DNA from: Proteus appendicitidis
Lineage (GTDB): Bacteria > Pseudomonadota > Gammaproteobacteria > Enterobacterales > Enterobacteriaceae
Length of the DNA: 64,000 nucleotides
NCBI RefSeq assembly: GCF_030271835.1
Contig: NZ_CP127389.1
Location: 1,400,001 to 1,464,000, forward strand
Reading direction: 5' to 3'
The notes under the pieces were generated by a model. That model had not been told where the DNA came from. It made no database searches and was given only the letters and a program-made list of their open reading frames with translations. A program made the position numbers and the translations under genes. The first letter of the stretch is position 1, and the number at the start of each line of letters is the position of its first letter. Shown here piece after piece: positions 47,157 to 56,330 of this stretch.

Positions 47157-48029
47157 ATGAACTATTCCATAGAAACTCTGCGTACATTTGTTGAAGCAGC
47201 CTCACTAAAATCATTTTCTGCCGCTGCTCGAAAATTAAATAAAAGTCAGTCTACAGTGAGTAGCACAATTACAGGATTTGAAGATGATATGGGCTTTGAA
47301 TTATTCGAACGAAAGGGGAGAGAATCAACGCTAACCTTTGCAGGGCAAAAGGTATTAAGCTTAGTTGAAGATATATTAGCCGCAGATGAACGATTACAAG
47401 CATTAAGAATAGAGTTATCACCAGAAATGGAGCCTCGTTTAAGTTGCGTTTTTTCTGATATGTACCAACCCCCTTATTCTGAGCAACTTTTAAAAATTCT
47501 AGATAAAGAATTCCCTCATATTGAATTTGAATTTCTTGTCGCTGAAAATGATAATGTCATTAATATGCTACAAAATAAGCAGGCACATATTGGTATGATG
47601 GAATCACGAATAGAATATCCAGCCGATATTGCTTTTGCCCGTTTACCCGTTAGCGGTAAGTTAGGATTATATGCACATAAAACTCATCCACTTGCGAAAG
47701 AAAAACAAATTAACTATCAACATTTAACCATGCATCGTCAATTGCGGCTAAGTAGTCGCGCTCAGTTTGTCATTAATAGTGAAAAAAATTGGCTGGCGCC
47801 TAACTATTTATTACTACTTGAAATGGCAGAGCAAGAAATGGGATGGGCAATATTACCCACTTGGTTAGTTGAGCAATTTGGACATGACTTACTAGTCAGT
47901 CTGAATTATGACCAGTTTCCGAAAAAAATAGATATCGATTTAGTTTGGTCAAGAAATAATCCGCCAGGAAAAGCAGGATATTGGATGATTGATAAACTAT
48001 TGAAAAATAATATTCAATCTTCTCGATAA
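47157..48029 (+). CDS. LysR-family regulator, likely of the divergent PACE gene
   Basis: 290 residues from the ATG at 47157. The N-terminal winged helix (IETLRTFVEAASLKSFSAAARKLNKSQSTVSSTITGFEDDMGFELFER) is typical LysR. The substrate-binding domain (about 90-290) senses an inducer. PACE genes are commonly paired with a divergent LysR regulator (AceR in Acinetobacter), so control of the neighbour is inferred. A TAGGAG site at 47128-47133 is too far from this ATG, so the start is not certain. Confidence 0.88.
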   Translation: MNYSIETLRTFVEAASLKSFSAAARKLNKSQSTVSSTITGFEDDMGFELFERKGRESTLTFAGQKVLSLVEDILAADERLQALRIELSPEMEPRLSCVFSDMYQPPYSEQLLKILDKEFPHIEFEFLVAENDNVINMLQNKQAHIGMMESRIEYPADIAFARLPVSGKLGLYAHKTHPLAKEKQINYQHLTMHRQLRLSSRAQFVINSEKNWLAPNYLLLLEMAEQEMGWAILPTWLVEQFGHDLLVSLNYDQFPKKIDIDLVWSRNNPPGKAGYWMIDKLLKNNIQSSR

Positions 48030-48043
48030 AAATGAGGGAAGCA

Positions 48044-48073
48044 ATCACCTTCATTAGCAATAGTGAAGGTGAT
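48044..48073. terminator. Hairpin between LysR gene and yoaG-like gene
   Basis: An ATCACCTTCA/TGAAGGTGAT stem with a 10-base loop between two converging genes. No long T tract. Confidence 0.6.
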
Positions 48074-48104
48074 ATAAGTTCATTATTATCTTAATAAAAT
48101 TAAC

Positions 48105-48443
48105 TCACCAACCACAGACATTTGTTTCTTCATCCATATCATAGCCACGTACAATATTGATAAGATCTTTTACCATTAGGCTCGACATATCTGCATCTAA
48201 TAAATCAGTCAAAAAGCTCTCTTTATTGACAGAAACACCATTATTTTTATTTGTTAATGCTAAGGTAAGTTCTTGCGAATCAATATTTACTTTGCTTTTT
48301 AACTCATCAACTAAGAGTAAAATTTCTTGAGTTGCAACGTCTGGGATATACAGAATTTTAGGATTAAGAAAGATTTTTTGGGACTTATCTTGGCCATCAG
48401 CGCTAATCAATTCTAATAAATAGCCTTTGTTTTCATTTTCCAT
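48105..48443 (-). CDS. yoaG: YoaG-like protein, apparently duplicated
   Basis: 112 residues from the ATG at 48443. The C-terminal half (TNKNNGVSV...VKDLINIVRGYDMDEETNVCGW) matches E. coli YoaG (60 residues, ending HDVCGW). The N-terminal half has the same pattern: a strand (YLLELIS), a second strand, IPDVA and a helix (ILLLVDELKSKV). This points to an internal duplication of the YoaG unit, which is a dimer in E. coli. It starts 9 bases after yeaR, the same pair as in E. coli, where it is induced by nitrate and NO. Function unknown. Confidence 0.8.
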   Translation of the reverse strand: MENENKGYLLELISADGQDKSQKIFLNPKILYIPDVATQEILLLVDELKSKVNIDSQELTLALTNKNNGVSVNKESFLTDLLDADMSSLMVKDLINIVRGYDMDEETNVCGW

Positions 48444-48452
48444 AATCAACCT

Positions 48453-48785
48453 TTAACCTTCAGCAAGTATTTTAGGATCGACATAAAAATCGACGTTAAA
48501 AACAGTATCTTGAGTTTTCGCTTCTATTTTGTGCCACGTTTCTGGTGGAAACACACCAAATTCACCTGCATTAATCACTAGAGTCTCTGTTGGCTCCGGG
48601 CTAAATTCATCTGCATAAGCGTAATAAACAATAGTACCTTGCATAACCGATAATTTAGGATAAACCCCTTGGCGAGTTCCTTTATCTAAATGTCTTTCCC
48701 AAATTGATTTAGGGGCAGTGTCTTTCGTCCAAAGTGGCGTTGCACGTACATGAATATAGTGAGTGGGGATAATAATTCTTTCCAT
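48453..48785 (-). CDS. yeaR: YeaR-like cupin (DUF1971/TehB-N type)
   Basis: 110 residues (E. coli YeaR 119). YIHVRATPLWTKDTAPKSIWERHLDKGTRQGVYPKLSVMQG and INAGEFGVFPPETWHKIEA align well with YeaR. The fold is a small cupin with His/Glu ligands, related to the N-terminal domain of some tellurite-resistance proteins. E. coli yeaR-yoaG is controlled by NarL, NsrR and FNR. A candidate NsrR site lies 120 bases upstream. Confidence 0.9.
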   Translation of the reverse strand: MERIIIPTHYIHVRATPLWTKDTAPKSIWERHLDKGTRQGVYPKLSVMQGTIVYYAYADEFSPEPTETLVINAGEFGVFPPETWHKIEAKTQDTVFNVDFYVDPKILAEG

Positions 48786-48905
48786 TTTACCGCCCTAGAA
48801 AAAGTGAATATATTGATTTTTATACTTTTTATCTTAATTAAAAAGAAAAACCGTAGTTGATAACGTAGTAAATTATTATGCGTCAAATAAAATCTACCTC
48901 TTATA

Positions 48906-48928
48906 ATGAGGTATTTCAAATGCAATTT
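48906..48928 (-). promoter_or_regulatory. Candidate NsrR operator upstream of yeaR
   Basis: Two inverted 11-base arms, ATGAGGTATTT and AAATGCAATTT, are separated by one base. Each resembles the NsrR half-site AAGATGCYTTT (about 9 of 11). NsrR is the NO-sensing repressor of E. coli yeaR. The fit is moderate. Confidence 0.4.
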
Positions 48929-49165
48929 AATGAGAATATACAATAATACTATTCATTTTTTATTTAACACATTGTTTTATATTATTTTATTTTTTTAAAT
49001 TAATTTTTAATATTTAAAATATTTTTTAGTTTAAACCTATTTTTTTAGGCTGCAAGCACGCTTTTCGTGGGAATTTACTCATCAACATAGTTTCTTTGTT
49101 CTATAATTGATCAAGTATTGGGCATTAATATTTAATTCATTGTTTAACATAATTGAGATATCACT
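48929..49165. other. Divergent region before cbpA
   Basis: Very AT-rich; it should hold the yeaR and cbpA promoters. No ORF. A GAGAT site precedes cbpA. Confidence 0.4.
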
Positions 49166-50107
49166 ATGGAATTAAAGGATTATTACGCCATTATGGGTGT
49201 TAAACCCACTGATGATACTAAAACGATTAAAACAGCTTATCGCCGTTTAGCGAAAAAATATCATCCAGATGTCAGTAAAGAGCCAAATGCAGAAGAGCGT
49301 TTTAAAGAAATTGCTCAGGCATGGGAAATATTAGGCGATGAACAACGTCGAGCCGAATATGATGAACTTTGGGCCCATCGTAACGATCCTAAATTTAGGC
49401 AATTTACACAACAACATTCAAATAAGAGTCAAGAAAACTTTAGCCAAGAAGATTTTGATGATTTTTATGCTTCATTTTTCGGTCAACACTCCCCATTTGA
49501 AGGGCGTCGAACTCAACAGCCTCATAAACAGCGTGGGCATGATTTAGAAATAGAATTAGCTGTTTTTCTGGAAGAATCACAGGAAGAGCATAAACGCACA
49601 ATAAGTTACCACTTACCTGTTTATAATGTCTTCGGTATTTTGGAAAAAGAAATTCCTAAAACACTGAATGTTAAAATTCCCGCAGGTGTTATTGATGGAC
49701 AACGTATACGCTTAAAAGGGCAAGGTACTTCAGGTGAAAATGGAGGAGAAAATGGTGATTTATGGTTAACGATTCGTATTGCTCCTCATCCTTTATTTGA
49801 TGTTAAAGATCATGATTTAGAAATCGTTGTTCCAGTAGCTCCTTGGGAAGCTGCATTAGGTGCAAAAATTCCTATACCCACAATAAAAGAAAAAATCTTG
49901 TTAACTATCCCGGCGGGAAGTCAGGCAGGACAAAAACTACGTATTAAGGGAAAAGGGTTAGTTAGCAAAAAGGTCAGCGGTGATTTATATGCAATTTTAA
50001 AAATTGTAATGCCACCTAAACCCGATGAAAAGACACGCGAATTATGGCAACAAATTGCAGATAGCCAGACCGATTATAATCCACGTAAAGACTGGGAGAA
50101 TAAATAA
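49166..50107 (+). CDS. cbpA: DnaJ-like co-chaperone CbpA
   Basis: 313 residues (E. coli 306). An N-terminal J domain (1-70) carries HPD in [11 protein letters not shown] Gly/Phe-containing linker follows, then two DnaJ C-terminal beta domains ([20 protein letters not shown] onward) without the zinc finger, which separates CbpA from DnaJ. It assists DnaK and binds curved DNA. cbpM overlaps its stop by one base (TAATG). Confidence 0.95.
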   Translation: MELKDYYAIMGVKPTDDTKTIKTAYRRLAKKYHPDVSKEPNAEERFKEIAQAWEILGDEQRRAEYDELWAHRNDPKFRQFTQQHSNKSQENFSQEDFDDFYASFFGQHSPFEGRRTQQPHKQRGHDLEIELAVFLEESQEEHKRTISYHLPVYNVFGILEKEIPKTLNVKIPAGVIDGQRIRLKGQGTSGENGGENGDLWLTIRIAPHPLFDVKDHDLEIVVPVAPWEAALGAKIPIPTIKEKILLTIPAGSQAGQKLRIKGKGLVSKKVSGDLYAILKIVMPPKPDEKTRELWQQIADSQTDYNPRKDWENK

Positions 50108-50412
50108 TGGGTCAATTAACAACAACCGTATTTACTGTTACTGAGTTTTGTTATCACACAGGAATATCAAATGATGAGCTAAAAGAGTTTGTAGCTCTTG
50201 GTGTGATCGAGCCGTTAGAAATTGAAACTCAGGAATGGTTTTTTGATGATAACGCTATTGTGGTGATACATCGTGCATTAAAACTTCATAAAGAACTCGC
50301 ATTAGATTGGCATGGTATCGCCATAGCATTGACTTTATTAGATGAAAATGAACAGTTAAAACAAGAAAATAAGCAATTACGCCAGCAGTTAATGCGTTTT
50401 ATAAAAGAATAA
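50107..50412 (+). CDS. cbpM: CbpA modulator CbpM
   Basis: 101 residues, the E. coli length. [29 protein letters not shown] is the MerR-like helical segment, with a C-terminal coiled coil ([21 protein letters not shown]). CbpM binds the J domain of CbpA and blocks both its co-chaperone and DNA-binding activity. Translationally coupled to cbpA. Confidence 0.94.
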   Translation: MGQLTTTVFTVTEFCYHTGISNDELKEFVALGVIEPLEIETQEWFFDDNAIVVIHRALKLHKELALDWHGIAIALTLLDENEQLKQENKQLRQQLMRFIKE

Positions 50413-50422
50413 AGATTAATAA

Positions 50423-50464
50423 AATAGCCACTAAAACAGTAAACAATTCTAGTGGCTATTTTTA
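50423..50464 (+). terminator. Terminator of cbpAM
   Basis: An AATAGCCACTA/TAGTGGCTATT stem with a 16-base loop and T-rich tail. Confidence 0.8.
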
Positions 50465-50844
50465 TGCCTGAATTTTATTACTATTAATATCTTTTATTAA
50501 CATAGAACATTATTATATTTAATTAGTTGTTATTTAATTTAATATTTAAGTCTGTTTTTATAATTAAATTTCATTTGGATTACATCTCTAGATTTTATCA
50601 ATAATAAAAATGGTATTTATATTTTAAATGCATCTTTCTATAAAGCTTATTGATATTAATATGATGCGAATAATTAATGTTTTTATTTCGAAATATAATA
50701 ATCATTGAGATGTAAATCACGGAAACTCATACTTTTTCATTGTTAATATTTCGCATCAAATTATCTATCTGGTTTTTTATTTTGATTCTAAAAAGATACT
50801 TAATTGATCTATAAATTATAAATAACAAGCAAATGGGGAGTTTT
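50465..50844. other. AT-rich region before the C69 peptidase gene
   Basis: 380 bases of very AT-rich DNA; promoter of the following gene presumed. No ORF seen. Confidence 0.4.
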
Positions 50845-52341
50845 ATGTCTTTATTTAAAAAGGGCATTATTGCCTTATCCGTTAATATTGCATTAGTTTC
50901 TTCAGCTTTAGCCTGTACAACGTTGTTAGCGGGAAGTGAAGCAACAAATGATGGTTCATTGATTATTGCTCGTAGCGCAGACAGCGATGCATTAAAAGCC
51001 CAACATTTCGTTATTCATCCTGCTAAAACGAATCAAACGGGGATTTATAGTACCAAAGAACATAACGGTGCTAATAATTTTACGTATCCATTACCTAAGA
51101 ATTCATTGCGCTATACCACTGTACCGAATTGGAAAACACAACTTCATGGTGCAACAGGATTTAATGAACTAGGGGTGGGTGTCAGTGGTACTGAATCTAT
51201 TTTTGCTTCACCTAAAGCACTCTCTTTTGATCCCTATGTTGAAGAGACCGGGATAACGGAAGATGATATTCCAGATGTCCTGCTTTCAAGAGCAAAAACA
51301 GCTCGTGAAGCCGTGGAATTATTAGGTAGTATTATTGAAAAACAAGGTGCTGGTGAAGGATTTGGTGTTGCCGTTGTTGATAAAAATGAGCTTTGGTACT
51401 TAGAAACTGGAACTGGGCATCATTGGATCGCACAAAAATTACCTAAAGATAAATACTTTGCGACAGGAAACCAAGGTCGATTACAACACTATGATATTAA
51501 CAGTAATGATGTTTTAGGCTCGAAAAATCTAGTGGAATTTGCTGTTGAGAAAGGGCTTTATAATCCTGAAAAAGAAGGCGCGTTTAATTTTTCAAAAGCT
51601 TATACACGAGATGACGAACGAGATCGTACTTATAACGATCCGCGAGTATGGGTTATTCAGCAACAATTTAATCCATCATTAAAGCAAGCTGTGGGCGATG
51701 GTCGTAACTTTGCGCCTTTATTAACGCCAGAGAAAAAAGTATCTGTTGAAGAGGCGAAAGCGATGTTACGTAATCACTTTGAAGGAACAGAGCACGACCC
51801 ATATACCAATGGATTAAATGGTGAAGAGCCATGGCGTCCAATTAGTGTATTTAGAACTTATGAAGCACATGTTATGCAAGTCCGCCCAGAACTTCCTCAA
51901 GAAATAGGCGAAGTGACTTATGTAGGATTAGGTATGGCGGATTTAACTGCATTTGTTCCGTATTACAGTGGATTAAAAGCTTATCCGCAACATTATGGAA
52001 TAGGAACCAATCAAGCAGACAGTGATTCTATTTACTGGAAATATCGTAAGTTACAAACATTGGTAATGACAGATTATCCAAAACTTGCACCAATAGTGAA
52101 AAAAGCTTATCAAGAGTGGGAAGCAAAAACTGCATTAGAGCAAAAAGAAATGGAAGCTAAATATCTCACTATGGTGAAAACAGATAAAGCCGGTGCAGAT
52201 AAAATGCTTAATGAATTTAATCTACGAGTTATGGCTGATGCTGAAAAATTAACTGAAAACTTAATGAACGAATTGTTTACAATAAGAACAAAAGATATCC
52301 AAGACGATATTTTCTTTGCTAATAAGTCTAAGAAAGATTGA
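50845..52341 (+). CDS. Secreted C69-family dipeptidase
   Basis: 498 residues from the ATG at 50845, which has GGGGAG four bases before it; an ATG at 50833 includes that site. The signal peptide is cleaved at SSALA|CTTLLAG, exposing the N-terminal Cys nucleophile of the Ntn-hydrolase family C69 (Lactobacillus PepD, U34). EATNDGSLIIARSADSD and GFGVAVVDKNELWYLETGTGHHWIAQ are typical. The protein is most likely periplasmic or exported. Peptide substrates unknown. It has its own terminator. Confidence 0.88.
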   Translation: MSLFKKGIIALSVNIALVSSALACTTLLAGSEATNDGSLIIARSADSDALKAQHFVIHPAKTNQTGIYSTKEHNGANNFTYPLPKNSLRYTTVPNWKTQLHGATGFNELGVGVSGTESIFASPKALSFDPYVEETGITEDDIPDVLLSRAKTAREAVELLGSIIEKQGAGEGFGVAVVDKNELWYLETGTGHHWIAQKLPKDKYFATGNQGRLQHYDINSNDVLGSKNLVEFAVEKGLYNPEKEGAFNFSKAYTRDDERDRTYNDPRVWVIQQQFNPSLKQAVGDGRNFAPLLTPEKKVSVEEAKAMLRNHFEGTEHDPYTNGLNGEEPWRPISVFRTYEAHVMQVRPELPQEIGEVTYVGLGMADLTAFVPYYSGLKAYPQHYGIGTNQADSDSIYWKYRKLQTLVMTDYPKLAPIVKKAYQEWEAKTALEQKEMEAKYLTMVKTDKAGADKMLNEFNLRVMADAEKLTENLMNELFTIRTKDIQDDIFFANKSKKD

Positions 52342-52378
52342 TAGAAGAGAATTATTTTAGATATCTCTTTAAATAGAA

Positions 52379-52407
52379 AGATCCCAATTTAATTGGGATC
52401 TTTTTTG
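52379..52407 (+). terminator. Terminator of the C69 peptidase gene
   Basis: An AGATCCCAATT/AATTGGGATCT stem with T6; it converges on the Rob-like gene. Confidence 0.85.
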
Positions 52408-52420
52408 TAGATGAAACTGA

Positions 52421-53317
52421 TTAAAGAACAGGAATATAGTAGCTAATTTTTTGTAAGTATTGTTCACTTTGCTCAAGTAATTTATCGTAACTCACCGATC
52501 CTTTTAATGTATATTGTTCAATATCAGGGCCAGATCTACGTAATAAATTCATTTTTGGTAATACTTTAGTATATACCGTGTAAATAATATCATCGTAACC
52601 TGTTAATGAACCTAAAATTTCATCCATATTAAAAGTAATTGCTAAATAATTACCACTAGGTAATTCTAATTGTGACATTGAAGATAGATTAGATATTGTT
52701 GATAATTTTTCTTTATCAACCGCGGTACTATAAATGTACATTGTATCTTCTAATGTACTTGCAGAGGCTCGATGCATTGCATATAGCTCTGTGGGTATTG
52801 TATGCATATCCTTCAAAAATTTACGCCAAAATTCTTTTCTAAATTTTTTCTTATCTGAATTCCACGTTGAAACAGGTTTGTTGTATTGGTGAGACATACC
52901 CGCTAATTTTAGGGAAGGAAAGGTAACGACTTCATATTTAGCGCTAAGTTCAACTGTTTCTAGTGCGGGAAAAATCAGTTCACTAATATCCCAACCTGGC
53001 TTTTTTCTGTATTCGGAAGGCGTAATATTAAATTGTTTTTTAAATGCGCGACAAAATGTTTGTTGAGAGTCAAACCGATATTTCAAGGAAATATCAAGCA
53101 GGCTACAACGCGTTATACGTAAAGCGTAAGCACCGCAAGATAAACGGCGGGCGAGTATGTATTTTCCTAAAGATATTCCTGTATATGCTTTAAATAAGCG
53201 CTGAAAATGCCATTTTGTATAACCTGATTTTTCAGCAACAATATCTAGTGATAAGCGTGAATCAAGATTTTGCTCAATCCAAACAATAATATCTTTAACA
53301 ACATTCTCTTGAAGCAT
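52421..53317 (-). CDS. AraC-family regulator, Rob/SoxS/MarA type with GyrI-like domain
   Basis: 298 residues (E. coli Rob 289). The N-terminal DNA-binding domain (1-110) has two helix-turn-helix units: LSLDIVAEKSGYTKWHFQRLFKAYTG and DISLKYRFDSQQTFCRAFKKQFNITPSEYRK, almost as in Rob. The C-terminal half is a GyrI/AraC_E_bind effector domain ending SYDKLLEQSEQYLQKISYYIPVL. Such proteins activate mar/sox/rob genes including efflux and envelope defence. Whether it is the Rob orthologue or a paralogue cannot be decided here. Confidence 0.88.
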   Translation of the reverse strand: MLQENVVKDIIVWIEQNLDSRLSLDIVAEKSGYTKWHFQRLFKAYTGISLGKYILARRLSCGAYALRITRCSLLDISLKYRFDSQQTFCRAFKKQFNITPSEYRKKPGWDISELIFPALETVELSAKYEVVTFPSLKLAGMSHQYNKPVSTWNSDKKKFRKEFWRKFLKDMHTIPTELYAMHRASASTLEDTMYIYSTAVDKEKLSTISNLSSMSQLELPSGNYLAITFNMDEILGSLTGYDDIIYTVYTKVLPKMNLLRRSGPDIEQYTLKGSVSYDKLLEQSEQYLQKISYYIPVL

Positions 53318-53697
53318 GAATATTCCTATTTTTTTTCTTTATCGATATTTTTCAATAAGATCGACTTAAATTATTGAACTACAATAAATTTATAGGTACT
53401 AGGATAATAGCATATCGTATAGTGATAATTACACTGAATAAAGTAAAATAGACAGATAATAATGTAAAGTTATGTATTGAAATTTGGTTTAATTAAACTT
53501 GATTTTAATTAAGAAATTGCATTTTAACTCACTCATCAATGATTGATAATTTTTTATTAAAATTAATCTTAAATTAAAATGTTCATATAAACTTTTAGTT
53601 TTAATAAAATGCGGAGATATCCTATTTCATCTTTAAAAGATGAAGTCTAGTCTAATTTTATTAGTAAAACTTTACTTGGTTATTTTAGGATGTGTAA
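53318..53697. other. AT-rich intergenic region
   Basis: 380 bases between two divergent genes; promoters of both presumed. A TTTTAGGATGT stretch supplies the ribosome site for the next gene. No RNA gene recognised. Confidence 0.4.
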
Positions 53698-54030
53698 ATG
53701 AATAAATTACTTTCTATTTTTGCTATTGCATTAGTTTCTTCATTAATAACAGCTCCTGCTTTGGCTGCTAAAACGGATACTTATAACTGTGAAGGTCAAA
53801 AAATTAGAGTTTCTTTCCCTACTGAACAGTTAGCGGTTATGTATTACAACGATGAAATTATTGTTCTAAAAGAAGCTATTGCGGCTAGTGGCGCTCGTTA
53901 TGTTGGTGAGAATTTCCAAATTTGGGGCAAAGGACAAAATGAATTTAATTTAGCAACAATTTCAGAAGATGATGCAGTTAATGGGCGTGTTGCTGAAGAT
54001 GAAGGACGTACTTGTAAATTAGTAAAATAA
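53698..54030 (+). CDS. Periplasmic C-type lysozyme inhibitor, MliC/PliC family
   Basis: 110 residues. A signal peptide ends APALA|AKT with no lipobox Cys, so the protein is soluble periplasmic (PliC-like) and not membrane-bound MliC. The domain has YNCEGQKIRVSFP, then the family signature ASGARYVGENFQIWGKGQNEFNL and a final Cys (RTCKLV) that should pair with the first. It would protect peptidoglycan from host lysozyme. Confidence 0.88.
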   Translation: MNKLLSIFAIALVSSLITAPALAAKTDTYNCEGQKIRVSFPTEQLAVMYYNDEIIVLKEAIAASGARYVGENFQIWGKGQNEFNLATISEDDAVNGRVAEDEGRTCKLVK

Positions 54031-54052
54031 CGTAGAAACCAGTTATAAATGA

Positions 54053-54085
54053 AAAAGAGGGCAATTTTATTGCTCTCTTTTTTTA
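54053..54085 (+). terminator. Terminator of the lysozyme inhibitor gene
   Basis: An AAAGAGGGCAAT/ATTGCTCTCTTT stem with a T7 tail. Confidence 0.85.
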
Positions 54086-54401
54086 TAAGAAAAAGAAAAC
54101 AATAAATATAATAAAAATTTAAAATAAAAATGATCAGTGATGACTCTTACCTATTACAGCTAACTCGATTATACTAATAGGGCGTAGTATGAAATCTACG
54201 CATTTTTAGTTTTTAAAAACAAAGAATAAGTTTCGGTTTATCCATTTATCGGCAACGAAACAAAATTTATTGCGAGTTTATATGAAATCTTACCCTTAGC
54301 GAGTCTCAACATTAATTTTTAAAAGCAAAACTTAAAAATAGACATTGCTATGCAAATTGGCAGGTAGTGTGTTATCAAAAATTAATAAAAGACAAAATCT
54401 A
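54086..54401. other. AT-rich spacer
   Basis: About 315 bases, no ORF on a strand with a ribosome site. It presumably contains the promoter of the hydrolase gene. Confidence 0.4.
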
Positions 54402-55259
54402 ATGAAAATTAAAAACTCAAGAAAATATAATGTATCATTACCAGATAATAGAATTTTAACGTGGTATGAATCAGGTCCAGAGCAAGGTAAGCCAGTATTA
54501 TTTTGCACCGGTGCAGGTATGAGTGGTTTATTAGGAGTAGACGCTGACCTTTTAAATAAGCTTAATATTCGGTTGATTACACCCACTCGCCCAGGATTAG
54601 GCGATTCGACTTTTGATCCTCAAAAGTCGTTAAAATCTTTTTCTAAAGATATTTTATTTTTATTAGACCATCTTCATATTAAAAGTATTAATGTAATAGG
54701 ATTTTCGCAAGGTGCTGTTTTTGCTATGGCGCTTTGTGTTTATTGTCATGTTGATAAATTACTTATTGTCGCAGGACAAGATCAATTTGACTATCCGGAT
54801 ACACAAAATAATCTAACAGATGATGTTGTTAATATGCAACGTCAGGCTGTTGGATCACCAGATTCGTTAACCAGTTGGATTAAGCAAAATATAACAGCCA
54901 AATGGTTAATGGATTTTATTCTAAATTACAGTGCCGAAGTTGATTTGGCTATTTATAAATCAATTGATTTTCTCCCAGTTTATCAAGAATGTATGGCAGA
55001 AGCCTTTAAACAAGGCAATGATGGATATACTCAAGATTTATTGATTGCTATGCAACCTTGGGGATTTTCACCTGAAGAAATAAAGACACCAACAACCTTA
55101 TGGTATGGAATGAAAGATACCAGTACCGTTCATTCTCCAGATTTTGGGAATTTATTATTTCAACGTTTTCCTAATGCTGAGCGGCATTTATGGCCAGAAG
55201 AAGGAGGTTCACTTCTATGGACGAAAACAGAAGAAATTTTATTAGAACTCGCTGATTAA
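54402..55259 (+). CDS. Alpha/beta hydrolase
   Basis: 285 residues from the ATG at 54402; a longer frame begins at TTG 54345. The nucleophile elbow GFSQGA has Ser102; FCTGAGMSGL is the oxyanion region, and PTRPGLGDST follows strand 4. The acid is likely in WYGMKDTSTVHSPDF. At the usual catalytic His position the sequence reads PEEGGSLLW, with Gly-Ser in place of GH; a His is present only eight residues earlier (RHLWP). Activity may be altered. No family or substrate identified. Confidence 0.8.
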   Translation: MKIKNSRKYNVSLPDNRILTWYESGPEQGKPVLFCTGAGMSGLLGVDADLLNKLNIRLITPTRPGLGDSTFDPQKSLKSFSKDILFLLDHLHIKSINVIGFSQGAVFAMALCVYCHVDKLLIVAGQDQFDYPDTQNNLTDDVVNMQRQAVGSPDSLTSWIKQNITAKWLMDFILNYSAEVDLAIYKSIDFLPVYQECMAEAFKQGNDGYTQDLLIAMQPWGFSPEEIKTPTTLWYGMKDTSTVHSPDFGNLLFQRFPNAERHLWPEEGGSLLWTKTEEILLELAD

Positions 55260-55283
55260 GGTGATGTAGTACATTAATGATAG

Positions 55284-55328
55284 AGTAGATACTGATTATC
55301 TTAAAAAATAACAGTATCTACTTTTTTA
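55284..55328 (+). terminator. Terminator of the hydrolase gene
   Basis: An AGTAGATACTG/CAGTATCTACT stem with T6. Confidence 0.85.
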
Positions 55329-55485
55329 TTCATGTTCTTAAATTAAAATAATGAGATAGGTGAAATAGATAATTGTTTTTATCTTATAATTATCTTCTAA
55401 TTTTGCCGGTGAAAAGTTTTTTTAAAATAAAGATGAAAATAATTTGCTATAAAACGAATTATATGACTTAATAGCGCCACTGGTT

Positions 55486-55497
55486 TGGAAGTACAGA
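55486..55497 (+). promoter_or_regulatory. Cold box in the leader of the csp gene
   Basis: TGGAAGTACAGA resembles the cold box TGACGTACAGA found near the start of cspA-family leaders. It lies 158 bases before the csp ATG, so the mRNA has the long leader expected of a cold-regulated csp gene. Confidence 0.6.
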
Positions 55498-55654
55498 CCT
55501 ATTTATGTTAGTGCAGTTTTAAGTAGTTCACCGTTTAGCGTTATCCCTGATACCTCTTCGTTGCGAATTCCTTCAAATAGTGACCATAAGTAAAAATCCG
55601 AAATCAAACCGCAAACAATGCCTTATGGCAAAATAATTAATTAAAGGAAATCTT

Positions 55655-55867
55655 ATGTCTAATACAATGACTGGTACAGTAAAATGGTTTAACGATGATA
55701 AAGGTTTTGGCTTTATCACTCCTAAAGACGGTAGCAAAGACGTATTCGTACACTTTTCAGCGATCCAAAGCGATAGCTTCAAATCTCTGAAAGAAGGCCA
55801 AGAAGTTTCATTTTCTATCGAAAATGGCGCTAAAGGTCCAGCAGCAGCGAACGTAATCGCTCTGTAA
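55655..55867 (+). CDS. Cold shock protein, CspA-like
   Basis: 70 residues, the CspA length. [36 protein letters not shown] includes RNP1 (KGFGFI) and RNP2 (VFVHF); the C-terminal [13 protein letters not shown] is as in CspA. It is a single-strand nucleic-acid chaperone. AAAGGA precedes the ATG. The long leader with a cold box argues for a cold-inducible, CspA-type member; paralogues CspB/CspG are equally possible. The next gene is an LpxL/LpxP-type acyltransferase. Confidence 0.94.
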   Translation: MSNTMTGTVKWFNDDKGFGFITPKDGSKDVFVHFSAIQSDSFKSLKEGQEVSFSIENGAKGPAAANVIAL

Positions 55868-55927
55868 TCTATTGAGCTGTTATTACTGTATGTATTGCTT
55901 AATGCAATATTGATACAAGTAAGATCT

Positions 55928-55957
55928 AAAAAACCTCACTTCGGTGAGGTTTTTTTT
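55928..55957 (+). terminator. Terminator of csp
   Basis: An AAAACCTCAC-TTCG-GTGAGGTTTT hairpin with an extra-stable TTCG tetraloop and T7. Confidence 0.92.
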
Positions 55958-56330
55958 ATATCAATTTTTAGTGTTATTTAAATTTAGAGTGTACTTAGTA
56001 AAGCGTATAAAAATAGTATTATTAAAGTTATGTAAGTATTTAATATAAATTATTTAAAACTCCAAAAAGTTATTTACTTTAATGCCTACTGATTTTTACA
56101 GAACAATAAATTAATGGATAAATTAATTATTATAATGGCAAAATAAAGGCATTAAGATATTGTCTTCTCAATCAAAAGAAACAAAAAAAATTTATTAGAA
56201 TAAAAGATATCAGATAAATCATAAAAATAATTTAAGATAAAATTAAATTAACATTTAAAGACTTATCTTAAACAATTGCTGTTTAATTCAATGCGGCTTA
56301 AATGCTTTTTGGTTCCTAAAGGACAAACTT
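55958..56330. other. AT-rich leader of the acyltransferase gene
   Basis: 373 bases with no ORF. Promoter and possible leader of the following gene. Confidence 0.4.
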
